Shown here: positions 12,927 through 18,591 of the stretch, one piece after another
How the letters are laid out: each line of letters starts with the position of its first letter
Numbering within the stretch: position 1 is the stretch's first letter
From: an uncultured Oscillospiraceae bacterium
GTDB taxonomy: Bacteria > Bacillota > Clostridia > Oscillospirales > Oscillospiraceae
Direction of reading: 5' to 3'
Assembly (NCBI GenBank): GCA_934589155.1
Contig: CAKTNP010000034.1
Span: forward strand, 1-18,591
Length of the DNA: 18,591 bases
Made by a program: the position numbers and the translations under genes
Notes under the pieces: generated by a model
Told to the model about the DNA's origin: nothing
Databases searched by the model: none
Seen by the model: only the letters and a program-made list of their open reading frames with translations

Positions 12927-14561
12927 TTAAATATTGCCTACGGTAATAGTGTCCTGCCAGGTGTTGTAGCTGGTGGGCTTGTGGTCGAAGGACTCTCCGC
13001 CGCCCTGGAGATCCAAAAGAGGCTCCTCCAGCTCGGCAATGGAGTCTGTTTTGCCCTGGGCATAGCGCTCCAGTTCCCGGCGGCAGTGCCGCACCCGGCG
13101 CATGAGGCCCCCCAGCCGGGCGTCCTGGACCTCAAAGCCGAAGGGCTTGTTCTCCCAGGTCCACTGGTCCAGGAAGGCGTCGTAGAACACCTCCAGCCGG
13201 GTCTCCAGTTCCAGGTACTCCGCAATGACCGCCCGGAGGGCTTCGCCGCCGGCCCGGTAAGCCTTCCTGGTATGCTCGCAAAGCTCGGCCTTAATGGCCA
13301 GCACCTCGCACAGGGCCGCCTGGGTCTCGAAGAGCTTATCGTAGCCGCCCCGGTCCTTGACCGCCCGGAGCCGGGCGGCGCAGTCGGCAAACTGCCGGTT
13401 CTCGCCGCCCTGGCGGGTGGATTCCATGAGACCCATGAACGGATCCTGGTACAGCAGATACTTGTCCATGTTGATGGGCCAATCCTCGTTGTTGGGCAAA
13501 TCCTCCCGGCCGTTGGGGGTGCCAGGCAGGTCCAGCAGCATGAAGTCCTCCCAGGACACGCCGAACTTCTCCCGGAACAGGTGGCGGATCTCTTCTTCAT
13601 TCGTGTTGCCCTTCAGATTTTCCGCCGCGTAGAACAGGGAGGGCAGGACTGCGAACCGGGAACACTCGCCGCCGTTGTCGCCCCACATGGTCATAAAAAT
13701 GTCCCGGACACCGGTCTCCCGGCAGGCGGCCATGGCGGGGGCGGTGTTCCGAAGAGAGAAACCGTTGTGGGGGGCAAAGCCGGTCCAGACCCACAGACCC
13801 CCGGCGAACCAGGTGCCCTTCTGCAGCTTCTCGTGGGAACGGATCATTTTGGCGTAGTCCTCCTGGGCGCTGTGATAATAGTCCCAGTACACCAGCTCTA
13901 CATTGGAGGGGATCAACGCCCGAACGCTTTCATCGATCTTGGCATCGCCGTTGTAGTAGTCCCCGCCGGAGGCCAGGCGATAGAACATGTCGGACCACAT
14001 ACACAGGGTCAGGCCTCGCTGGGCCGCCATTTCGGAGATCCGCTTCACATGGTCCAGCAGCAGACGCGTGTGGTCGGTGTCGCCGTGAAGGTCATAGTAC
14101 TTGCCCCGGCCCATGTTGTGGGCCTCGTCCATGCCCACGTGGATCGTGCGGCTGCGGAAGCAGGAGGCCAGAGTGTCGAACATTTTCCCCACCAGCTCAT
14201 ACACGGCTTCGTCGCCCACCATCATAATGTCGTCGATGTCAAAGTGGTCGGCGTAGGGGGCCCAGCGCTTCAGTCGCCGCAGATGGGCCAGAGTCTGGAT
14301 GCAGGGAATCAGCTCCACGCCCCGGGCGGCGGCGTAGTCGTCCAGGTCCCGCAGCTCCTGGCAGGTGTACCGGCCCCGGCCGTAGCCGAAGTAGGGTTCC
14401 CCGGGGATCTCATAAGTTTCCTCGGTGTAGAGCATGAGCATATTGTAGCCCAGGGAGGCGGACACGTCGATCCAGCGGCGGACGGCCTCAGGCTTCATTA
14501 CGGCGTTCCGGGAGCAGTCGATCATGGTGCCCCGGCGGCTGCCGCGGACAGGGGTTTTCAT
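12927..14561 (-). CDS. Intracellular family GH20 beta-N-acetylhexosaminidase
   Basis: The 544-residue enzyme removes terminal N-acetylglucosamine or N-acetylgalactosamine residues. RGTMIDCSRNAV (11-22) opens a TIM barrel; HVGMDEAH (141-148) carries the adjacent Asp-Glu pair (D145-E146) that stabilises the acetamido intermediate and acts as acid/base in GH20. LCMWSDMFYR, VYWDYYH and FMTMWGDNGGE are further barrel strands with substrate tryptophans. The C-terminal third is helical. There is no signal peptide, sugar-binding module or LPXTG, so it works in the cytoplasm on imported oligosaccharides, as in the GH20C group. The ATG at 14561 follows GAGGG. It is monocistronic with a promoter covered by an inverted repeat, suggesting induction by an amino sugar. 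Confidence 0.9.
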   Translation of the reverse strand: MKTPVRGSRRGTMIDCSRNAVMKPEAVRRWIDVSASLGYNMLMLYTEETYEIPGEPYFGYGRGRYTCQELRDLDDYAAARGVELIPCIQTLAHLRRLKRWAPYADHFDIDDIMMVGDEAVYELVGKMFDTLASCFRSRTIHVGMDEAHNMGRGKYYDLHGDTDHTRLLLDHVKRISEMAAQRGLTLCMWSDMFYRLASGGDYYNGDAKIDESVRALIPSNVELVYWDYYHSAQEDYAKMIRSHEKLQKGTWFAGGLWVWTGFAPHNGFSLRNTAPAMAACRETGVRDIFMTMWGDNGGECSRFAVLPSLFYAAENLKGNTNEEEIRHLFREKFGVSWEDFMLLDLPGTPNGREDLPNNEDWPINMDKYLLYQDPFMGLMESTRQGGENRQFADCAARLRAVKDRGGYDKLFETQAALCEVLAIKAELCEHTRKAYRAGGEALRAVIAEYLELETRLEVFYDAFLDQWTWENKPFGFEVQDARLGGLMRRVRHCRRELERYAQGKTDSIAELEEPLLDLQGGGESFDHKPTSYNTWQDTITVGNI

Positions 14562-14582
14562 AGGAACATCCCTCTTTCTTTC

Positions 14583-14605
14583 TGGTAGATGGTTCCATCA
14601 TACCA
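14583..14605 (-). promoter_or_regulatory. Operator-like inverted repeat over the GH20 promoter -10
   Basis: Half-sites TGGTA-GATGG and CCATC-A-TACCA (14583-14605) pair over ten bases with one extra base. The dyad covers the -10 hexamer and the expected start site. TGGTA/TACCA halves resemble sites of GntR/HutC-type amino-sugar regulators such as NagR, from memory. Confidence 0.5.
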
Positions 14606-14625
14606 TTCGGAGGAAGGTTCGTCAA
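14597..14625 (-). promoter_or_regulatory. Promoter of the GH20 gene
   Basis: On the minus strand TTGACG (14620-14625), a 17-base spacer and TATGAT (14597-14602), with TGG before the -10 as an extended element. Confidence 0.85.
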
Positions 14626-14645
14626 CGGAAAAGGCGGAGTGGAGT

Positions 14646-15017
14646 TCAGAGAATATTGTAGTACAGGGGCTTTTCCCGGCGGGCAATGCCGGAGATCAGG
14701 CAGGACAGGACCCGGCAGCTTTCCGCCAGGTCCCGGGGCTCCTGCCGGGTCTCCAGCTCGGCGAAGGCCCGGTTCACCTCGTCCAGGGGGCCGTGGTCCA
14801 CCAGGGAGGCGGTGAGGCCGTAGAGGCCTTCCCACTGGGACCGGGCGGAAAGGGCCGTTTCCCGGGCCTCCCGGGCGCGGCCCCGGAGGGCCAGGGCATA
14901 GGCCCGGTCCAGGGTCAGGACGGCCCCCTCCAGGCCCCGGGTCAGAAAGAACAGGCTGAGAAGGCCCAGGACCAGCAGGACGATCAGAATCCCCAGGCCC
15001 AGATACAGGTGCTTCAT
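14646..15017 (-). CDS. DUF4363 family membrane-anchored protein
   Basis: The 123-residue protein has an N-terminal membrane helix (about 5-26, very Leu/Ile-rich) and a helical outer or soluble part (ALTL-like repeats of heptads, ARSQWEGLYGLTASLVDH, NRAFAELET). This layout, with the conserved W and LVDH-like segment, fits DUF4363, a family of unknown function that in clostridia is often encoded right after a DUF421 gene. Here its ATG overlaps the DUF421 stop as ATGA (15014-15017), so the two are translated together and the proteins probably act as a pair. No terminator was found after its stop codon before the GH20 promoter. Confidence 0.82.
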   Translation of the reverse strand: MKHLYLGLGILIVLLVLGLLSLFFLTRGLEGAVLTLDRAYALALRGRAREARETALSARSQWEGLYGLTASLVDHGPLDEVNRAFAELETRQEPRDLAESCRVLSCLISGIARREKPLYYNIL

Positions 15018-15691
15018 GGCCGGGCCTCCTTTCGGGCAAAATAGATCTTCCCCGTTTCGTCCACGGTGAGAAGCAGCACGTCCGGCAGGGGACAGCTCCG
15101 GGCCTCCAGGATCTCCCGGAGCCAGGACTCCTTCCGGCCCGCCAGGGCCAGATTTTCCCGGAGCAGGCGGCCGTCGGAAACGACGGTATAGGGCAGGTGA
15201 TTATCCTGGGCCCGGACCCCGGCGTCCCGGGCGCAGGCCGGGGCATATTTGGCGTAGGGGAACACGGAGAGCTGGCCGTCGGTCTCCAAAATGGCGTATT
15301 TCACGGCGGACAGGTCCAGATACCCCTGCTCCCGCAGGTGCTCCGTCAGTTCGTCCAGGGTCACCCGGGTCTTTTCCAGATTCCCTTGCAGGATCGCGCC
15401 GTTTTCCATGAGGATCACGGGCTTGCCGCAGAGGATCTGCCGGAACCGCAGAGACCGCAGGGACAGGACCGCCAGAATCAGCTCCACCCCCAGCACCGTC
15501 AATATGGGCACCAGACCCGACAGCAGGGGGATCCCCGTGTCCTGCATGGGGATGGCGGCCAGGTTGGCCAGCAGCATGGTGACCACGAATTCCGCAGGCT
15601 CCATTTCGCCGATTTGGCGCTTGCCCATGAGCCGGACCACCAGGATCAGGATCAAGTACAAAAGGATCGTTCGCAGATAGGATAAGAGCAT
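15014..15691 (-). CDS. DUF421 (YetF/YrbG-like) membrane protein
   Basis: With the ATG at 15691 the product has 225 residues. This start is chosen because GGAGGG (15698-15703) lies 6 bases upstream; two in-frame ATGs further up lie on or before that site. Three membrane helices occupy about the first 80 residues, with the family motif RLMGKRQIGEMEPAEF (20-35) between the first two. A soluble domain follows (GKPVILMENG, then LREQGYLDLSAVKYAILETDGQLSVF), typical of DUF421, and the end has a second strand-rich unit (LLLTVDETGKIYF). Members in Bacillus (YetF and relatives) are spore or membrane associated, but the biochemical role is unknown. It forms an operon with DUF4363 and is divergent from the ruv operon. 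Confidence 0.88.
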   Translation of the reverse strand: MLLSYLRTILLYLILILVVRLMGKRQIGEMEPAEFVVTMLLANLAAIPMQDTGIPLLSGLVPILTVLGVELILAVLSLRSLRFRQILCGKPVILMENGAILQGNLEKTRVTLDELTEHLREQGYLDLSAVKYAILETDGQLSVFPYAKYAPACARDAGVRAQDNHLPYTVVSDGRLLRENLALAGRKESWLREILEARSCPLPDVLLLTVDETGKIYFARKEARP

Positions 15692-15747
15692 GTGCATCCC
15701 TCCGGGGAATAGCATGCCCCGCCGCCGGGAAAAAAACCAAACAGGCG

Positions 15748-15776
15748 TTGGTTTTTCCGGGGAAATATGATATAAT
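15748..15776 (+). promoter_or_regulatory. Promoter of the small-protein/ruvCAB operon
   Basis: TTGGTT (15748-15753), a 17-base spacer and a perfect TATAAT (15771-15776). The -35 lies within an A-tract/T-tract inverted repeat (15730-15756). Confidence 0.75.
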
Positions 15777-15794
15777 ACAGCGTAGAATGAAAAA

Positions 15795-15812
15795 ATGGGC
15801 TCTTGTGCCCAT
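15795..15812 (+). promoter_or_regulatory. Leader hairpin just before the ribosome site
   Basis: ATGGGC (15795-15800) and GCCCAT (15807-15812) pair around TCTTGT. The stem ends two bases before the GAGGTG ribosome site (15815-15820), so it could tune translation of the small protein. Confidence 0.45.
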
Positions 15813-15826
15813 CCGAGGTGACGGCT

Positions 15827-15979
15827 ATGGACGAAGAAGAGAAGAAGGAACCGGGTACGCCGGAGGAGCCGGGGTACGTGCCCCGGCCCTGGTGGCAGGT
15901 GGCGGGGGCCTGGGTGGGTCTGCTGCTCTTCATCGGGGCGGCGGCGCTCATTTACCTCGTGACCCTGAAGCTGATCTGA
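15827..15979 (+). CDS. 50-residue single-pass membrane protein upstream of ruvC
   Basis: A short gene easily missed because of its size. GAGGTG lies 6 bases before ATG 15827 and the stop TGA (15977-15979) is one base before the ruvC ATG. The product begins with an acidic, charged segment (MDEEEKKEPGTPEEPG), then PRPWWQVAGAW and one hydrophobic helix (about 27-46, VGLLLFIGAAALIYLV), and ends KLI. The N-terminal part probably faces the cytoplasm or is a flexible tail. The tight spacing, the ribosome site and the absence of another start for this stretch favour a real gene. Its family is not known to me; co-translation with ruvC suggests a conserved neighbour rather than a DNA-repair function. 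Confidence 0.75.
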   Translation: MDEEEKKEPGTPEEPGYVPRPWWQVAGAWVGLLLFIGAAALIYLVTLKLI

Positions 15980-15980
15980 T

Positions 15981-16478
15981 ATGCGGATCTTAGGGATCGA
16001 TCCGGGCTATGCCACCACCGGCTTCGGCCTGCTGAGCACCCAGGGGCCGGAGGTCCAGCTTCTGAATTACGGGGCCATCACCACTCCGGCGGGCATGGCC
16101 TTTGAGAACCGACTGCAGATGCTCTATGAGGATATGCGGGAGCTGATCGAAAAGACCAAGCCCGACGCCATCGCCATTGAAGAGCTGTTTTTCGGCCACA
16201 ACGTGACCACGGGCATCGGCGTGGCCCACGGGCGGGGGGTGATCCTTCTGGCGGCGGCCCAGGCCATGGTGCCCATCTATGAATACACGCCCAACCAGGT
16301 CAAGCAGTCGGTGGTGGGCTACGGCGGCGCCCAGAAGCGCCAGGTCATGGACATGACCCGCCGGATCCTGCATCTGGATAAGGTGCCGCGGCCCGACGAT
16401 GCGGCGGACGCCATTGCCATTGCCCTGTGCCATGCCCGGAGCCGGACCAGCCTTTTGGGAAGGCTCTCGGGGAACTGA
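15981..16478 (+). CDS. ruvC: Holliday junction resolvase RuvC
   Basis: RuvC cuts Holliday junctions symmetrically during recombinational repair, acting with RuvAB. The 165-residue length is standard. Conserved acidic metal-binding residues are D7 in GIDPGYATTGFG, E67 or E68 in IAIEELFFGHN, and D140 and D143 in PDDAADAIAIALCH. VKQSVVGYGGAQKRQV is the conserved DNA-contact segment. The ATG at 15981 starts one base after the small membrane-protein gene, and the ribosome site is inside that gene, so translation is coupled. ruvA follows after 14 bases. Confidence 0.98.
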   Translation: MRILGIDPGYATTGFGLLSTQGPEVQLLNYGAITTPAGMAFENRLQMLYEDMRELIEKTKPDAIAIEELFFGHNVTTGIGVAHGRGVILLAAAQAMVPIYEYTPNQVKQSVVGYGGAQKRQVMDMTRRILHLDKVPRPDDAADAIAIALCHARSRTSLLGRLSGN

Positions 16479-16492
16479 GGAAGGAGACCGGT

Positions 16493-17092
16493 ATGTTTTA
16501 CTATCTGCAAGGACCCGTTACCGTTATGGATGCCAATCTGGCGGTGGTGGATGTGAACGGAGCGGGCTACGCCTGCCATACCACGGCCACCACCCTGAGC
16601 CAGCTGAAATTAAACCAGACCGCAAGACTCTATACCCATTGCAACATCCGGGAGGACGCCTTTGACATTTTTGGCTTTGTCACCCGGGAGGAGCTGCGGC
16701 TGTTCCGGCTGCTCATCGGGGTTACCGGCGTGGGGCCCAAGGCGGCCCTGGCCATTTTGTCCGTGACCACGCCCCAGACCTTTACCCTGGCGGTGATGAC
16801 AGGGGACGAGCGGGCCCTGAGCGCTGCCCCCGGCGTGGGCAAAAAGCTGGCCCAGCGGGTGATCCTGGAGCTGAAGGACAAGCTGGGCGGGGGAGAGCTG
16901 GACTTTTCCGGCGGCGCTCCGGCAGCTGCTCCCGCGGCTTCCGGCAACGCCGCCAGTCTGGCGGCGGCGGCTTTGTCGGAGCTGGGCTATTCCCAGGCGG
17001 AGATCGGCCCGGCCCTGAAGGGCGTGGACCCCAACGCCACCGTGGAGGAAATGGTGCGCCATGCCCTGCGGGCTATGGTCATGAAGGGCTGA
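16493..17092 (+). CDS. ruvA: Holliday junction branch-migration protein RuvA
   Basis: RuvA binds four-way junctions as a tetramer and loads the RuvB motor. The 199-residue protein has the N-terminal OB-fold domain (about 1-62, with VVDVNGAGY), two helix-hairpin-helix motifs ([16 protein letters not shown] and [19 protein letters not shown], about 75-130), an Ala/Gly-rich linker and the small RuvB-binding domain III (about 150-199, [12 protein letters not shown]). AAGGAG with 7-base spacing supports the ATG at 16493. It lies 14 bases after ruvC and 19 before ruvB. Confidence 0.98.
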   Translation: MFYYLQGPVTVMDANLAVVDVNGAGYACHTTATTLSQLKLNQTARLYTHCNIREDAFDIFGFVTREELRLFRLLIGVTGVGPKAALAILSVTTPQTFTLAVMTGDERALSAAPGVGKKLAQRVILELKDKLGGGELDFSGGAPAAAPAASGNAASLAAAALSELGYSQAEIGPALKGVDPNATVEEMVRHALRAMVMKG

Positions 17093-17111
17093 GGCCCGGA
17101 GGAGAGACGCT

Positions 17112-18149
17112 ATGAGCATTGAGTTTTCCCAGGAATATGAGGCCCCTATCGTAACGCCCAACCTGACGGCCCAGGACTCCGGGGAGGTGAGCCTGCGGCC
17201 CAAGCTTTTGGCGGACTACACCGGCCAGGAAAAGGCCAAGGGGAACCTGTCCGTCTATATCGAAGCCGCCCGGCGGCGGAACGAGCCCCTGGACCACGTG
17301 CTGCTCTACGGCCCCCCGGGCCTGGGCAAGACCACCCTGGCGGGGGTCATCGCCAACGAAATGGGGGCGGGAATCCGGGTGACCTCCGGCCCGGCGATCG
17401 AAAAGCCCGGTGACCTGGCGGCGCTGCTGACCAATCTGAACCCCGGCGACATTTTGTTCATCGACGAGATTCACCGGCTCAACCGCATGGTGGAGGAGAT
17501 TTTGTACCCGGCCATGGAGGATTTTGCCATTGACATTATCGTGGGCAAGGGGCCCAGCGCCAACTCCATTCGGCTGGATCTGCCGAAGTTCACCCTGATC
17601 GGCGCCACCACCCGGGCGGGGCAGCTGTCCAGTCCTCTGCGGGACCGGTTTGGCGTGAGTCTGCGGCTGGAGCTGTATTCCAAGGAGGAGCTGGCTCGGA
17701 TCATCACAAGGTCCGCCACTCTCCTGGGGCTGGAAATCGATTCCCAGGGGGCCATGGAGTTGGCCTCCCGGAGCCGGGGTACCCCTCGAATTGCCAACCG
17801 GCTGCTGCGCCGGGTCCGGGATTTCGCAGAGATCTACTGCGACGGCGTCATCACCAAGGAGGCCGCAGATCTGGCCCTGGGCCGGCTGGAGGTGGACCCT
17901 CTGGGCCTGGACGCCGTGGACCGGCGGATGCTGACGGCCATTATCCGGAATTACGGCGGAGGGCCCGTGGGTCTGGAGACTCTGGCCGCCACCATCGGCG
18001 AGGAGGCCGTGACACTGGAGGATGTGTACGAGCCTTATCTCATGCAGTTGGGCTTTCTGACCAGGACCCCCCGGGGCCGCTGCGTCACCCCCCTGGCTTA
18101 TGAGCATCTGCACATCCCCTATGAGGGACAGACCCAGTTCGGCATTTGA
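17112..18149 (+). CDS. ruvB: Holliday junction helicase motor RuvB
   Basis: RuvB is the AAA+ hexamer that drives branch migration with ATP. The 345-residue length is normal. Visible are Walker A GPPGLGKT (67-74), Walker B LFIDEIHR (115-122), the hydrophobic contact region (ITRS...), sensor 1 LIGATTRAG, the arginine finger area LRDRFG, sensor 2 [18 protein letters not shown] and the winged-helix C-terminal domain ([27 protein letters not shown]). GGAGGAGAG precedes the ATG. It is the last gene of the operon. A strong terminator is not evident; a CTCCG/CGGAG hairpin near 18174-18189 lacks a T run. Confidence 0.98.
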   Translation: MSIEFSQEYEAPIVTPNLTAQDSGEVSLRPKLLADYTGQEKAKGNLSVYIEAARRRNEPLDHVLLYGPPGLGKTTLAGVIANEMGAGIRVTSGPAIEKPGDLAALLTNLNPGDILFIDEIHRLNRMVEEILYPAMEDFAIDIIVGKGPSANSIRLDLPKFTLIGATTRAGQLSSPLRDRFGVSLRLELYSKEELARIITRSATLLGLEIDSQGAMELASRSRGTPRIANRLLRRVRDFAEIYCDGVITKEAADLALGRLEVDPLGLDAVDRRMLTAIIRNYGGGPVGLETLAATIGEEAVTLEDVYEPYLMQLGFLTRTPRGRCVTPLAYEHLHIPYEGQTQFGI

Positions 18150-18207
18150 CGAATCCTGTAAAATTGCCTAAAACTCCGATTGTACGGAGAAAAATATTCA
18201 TTTACTA

Positions 18208-18236
18208 TTGACAACCTCTCGGGGACCTGTTATAAT
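18208..18236 (+). promoter_or_regulatory. Consensus sigma-A promoter of the zinc-ribbon gene
   Basis: Perfect TTGACA (18208-18213), a 17-base spacer and perfect TATAAT (18231-18236). This is the strongest promoter in the window. Its transcript would begin near 18243. Confidence 0.92.
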
Positions 18237-18242
18237 TCGGGA

Positions 18243-18472
18243 TGTACATGGGAAATTTGCCCCATGATGAGACTCTGCGCCAAGTACCATTTTCCTTTCT
18301 TCCGTGGTGATCCAACCAGTTCCGAAAGGTCAGCGCAAGAGCTGCGGAGCATGACGCTTCGCCCGCCAATCGGCGAATACGGTTTCGGCCGTTCGCATAT
18401 TCTACCCCTGCTGACCACAGTTTATGATGGAGCTTTTACGGGGCAACAAACAACCGAAGAGAGGTAAAATCA
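18243..18472 (+). ncRNA. Candidate structured leader or non-coding RNA
   Basis: A roughly 230-nt region lies between the perfect promoter and the zinc-ribbon start codon. It folds by eye as follows: a hairpin CATGGG/CCCATG (18247-18252 with 18261-18266); a closing stem GGTCAGC/GCTGACC (18328-18334 with 18410-18416). Inside that stem are a 7-bp hairpin GCGGAGC/GCTTCGC (18344-18350 with 18356-18362), a 4-bp hairpin CGCC/GGCG (18364-18367 with 18372-18375) and a hairpin with ACGG/CCGT (18379-18382 with 18389-18392). This branched shape suggests a cis-regulatory RNA or a stable small RNA. I recognise no named riboswitch. An open frame across it begins before the promoter and is not a gene. Confidence 0.5.
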
Positions 18473-18591
18473 ATGTACGAAGATAAGACTTTAGTTTGCA
18501 AAGAATGCGGCAAGGAGTTCGTTTTCACCGCCGGTGAGCAGGAGTTCTACGCAGAGCGCGGCTTCCAGAACGAGCCCCAGCGCTGCAAGGC
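18473..18591 (+). CDS. Zinc-ribbon domain protein (3' end outside window)
   Basis: GAGAGG 8 bases upstream supports the ATG at 18473. The first 39 residues show LVCKECGKEFVFTAGEQEFY (7-26), a CxxC pair (C9, C12) followed by an aromatic-rich segment and AERGFQNEPQRCK, where the next cysteine pair begins. This matches the treble-clef-like zinc-ribbon family (zf-trcl type) of short clostridial proteins, which are often very abundant and of unknown function. The gene is cut by the window end, so its length and any second cysteine pair cannot be checked. It has a consensus promoter and the long structured leader, implying strong, possibly regulated expression. Confidence 0.85.
   Translation, partial: MYEDKTLVCKECGKEFVFTAGEQEFYAERGFQNEPQRCK

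Noticed and set aside
12981..14588. 535-codon open frame opposite the GH20 gene
   Set aside because: Mirror of GC-rich codon use in the GH20 gene; Gly/His/Val-rich, with no recognisable domain. The GH20 frame has catalytic motifs, a promoter and a terminator.
18174..18189. CTCCG/CGGAG hairpin as ruvB terminator
   Set aside because: Only 5 bp and followed by A's, not T's; kept out of the feature list.
18180..18467. 95-codon open frame before the zinc-ribbon gene
   Set aside because: It begins upstream of the perfect promoter, has no ribosome site at any of its ATGs and covers the paired leader; composition is not protein-like.

Overview
The window looks like the chromosome of a GC-rich, low-oxygen-living Firmicute, most likely a gut clostridium of the Oscillospiraceae type (Oscillibacter/Dysosmobacter-like; this placement is inference). 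The reasons are the strong AGGAGG ribosome sites, near-consensus sigma-A promoters (TTGACA-17-TATAAT), a transketolase split into two subunits, ECF sigma/DUF4367 anti-sigma, DUF421-DUF4363 and NrdR genes, and the presence of a typical clostridial serine-recombinase mobile element.

Layout. (1) 1-2380 is the right end of an integrative (probably conjugative) element: the tail of a ParB-like protein, a 62-residue unknown protein and a 504-residue large serine recombinase whose stop codon sits inside a strong terminator hairpin. (2) 2381-3480 is a decaying or junction segment. A promoter drives a membrane-anchored unknown gene broken by a one-base frameshift, followed by a small gene split by an in-frame TAG. 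(3) 3553-4926 holds a promoter, a lipoprotein gene with a triplicated 18-bp unit in its signal peptide, and a bidirectional terminator. (4) 4940-6736: an ECF sigma factor overlapping its DUF4367 anti-sigma partner (minus strand), divergent from a lone Imm40-like immunity gene (plus strand). (5) 6801-8234, minus strand: DUF6514-like gene, then nrdR and an SdpI-family membrane protein translationally linked to it. (6) 8446-9678, plus strand: GIY-YIG (UPF0213) protein and undecaprenyl-diphosphatase (uppP). (7) 9716-12852, minus strand: split transketolase operon preceded by a polysaccharide deacetylase lipoprotein. (8) 12894-14625, minus strand: intracellular GH20 hexosaminidase with a promoter overlapped by a TGGTA...TACCA dyad. 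(9) 14646-15691, minus strand: DUF421-DUF4363 pair. (10) 15748-18149, plus strand: an unlisted 50-residue one-pass membrane peptide, then ruvC, ruvA, ruvB as one operon. (11) 18208-18591: a perfect consensus promoter, a roughly 230-nt leader that folds into a branched structure, and the start of a zinc-ribbon protein.

How the genes work together. Most of the chromosomal part is housekeeping: Holliday junction branch migration and cleavage (RuvABC), lipid carrier recycling (UppP), control of ribonucleotide reductase (NrdR), pentose-phosphate chemistry (transketolase) and cell wall or amino-sugar turnover (deacetylase, GH20). Accessory character is concentrated at 1-3480 and in the lone immunity gene. 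The signals I consider most worth following are the structured leader at 18243-18472, the small membrane protein in front of ruvC, the two damaged genes beside the mobile element, the operator-like dyad at the GH20 promoter, and the interleaved inverted repeats at 8349-8396. No tRNA, rRNA, CRISPR array or IS element was seen.
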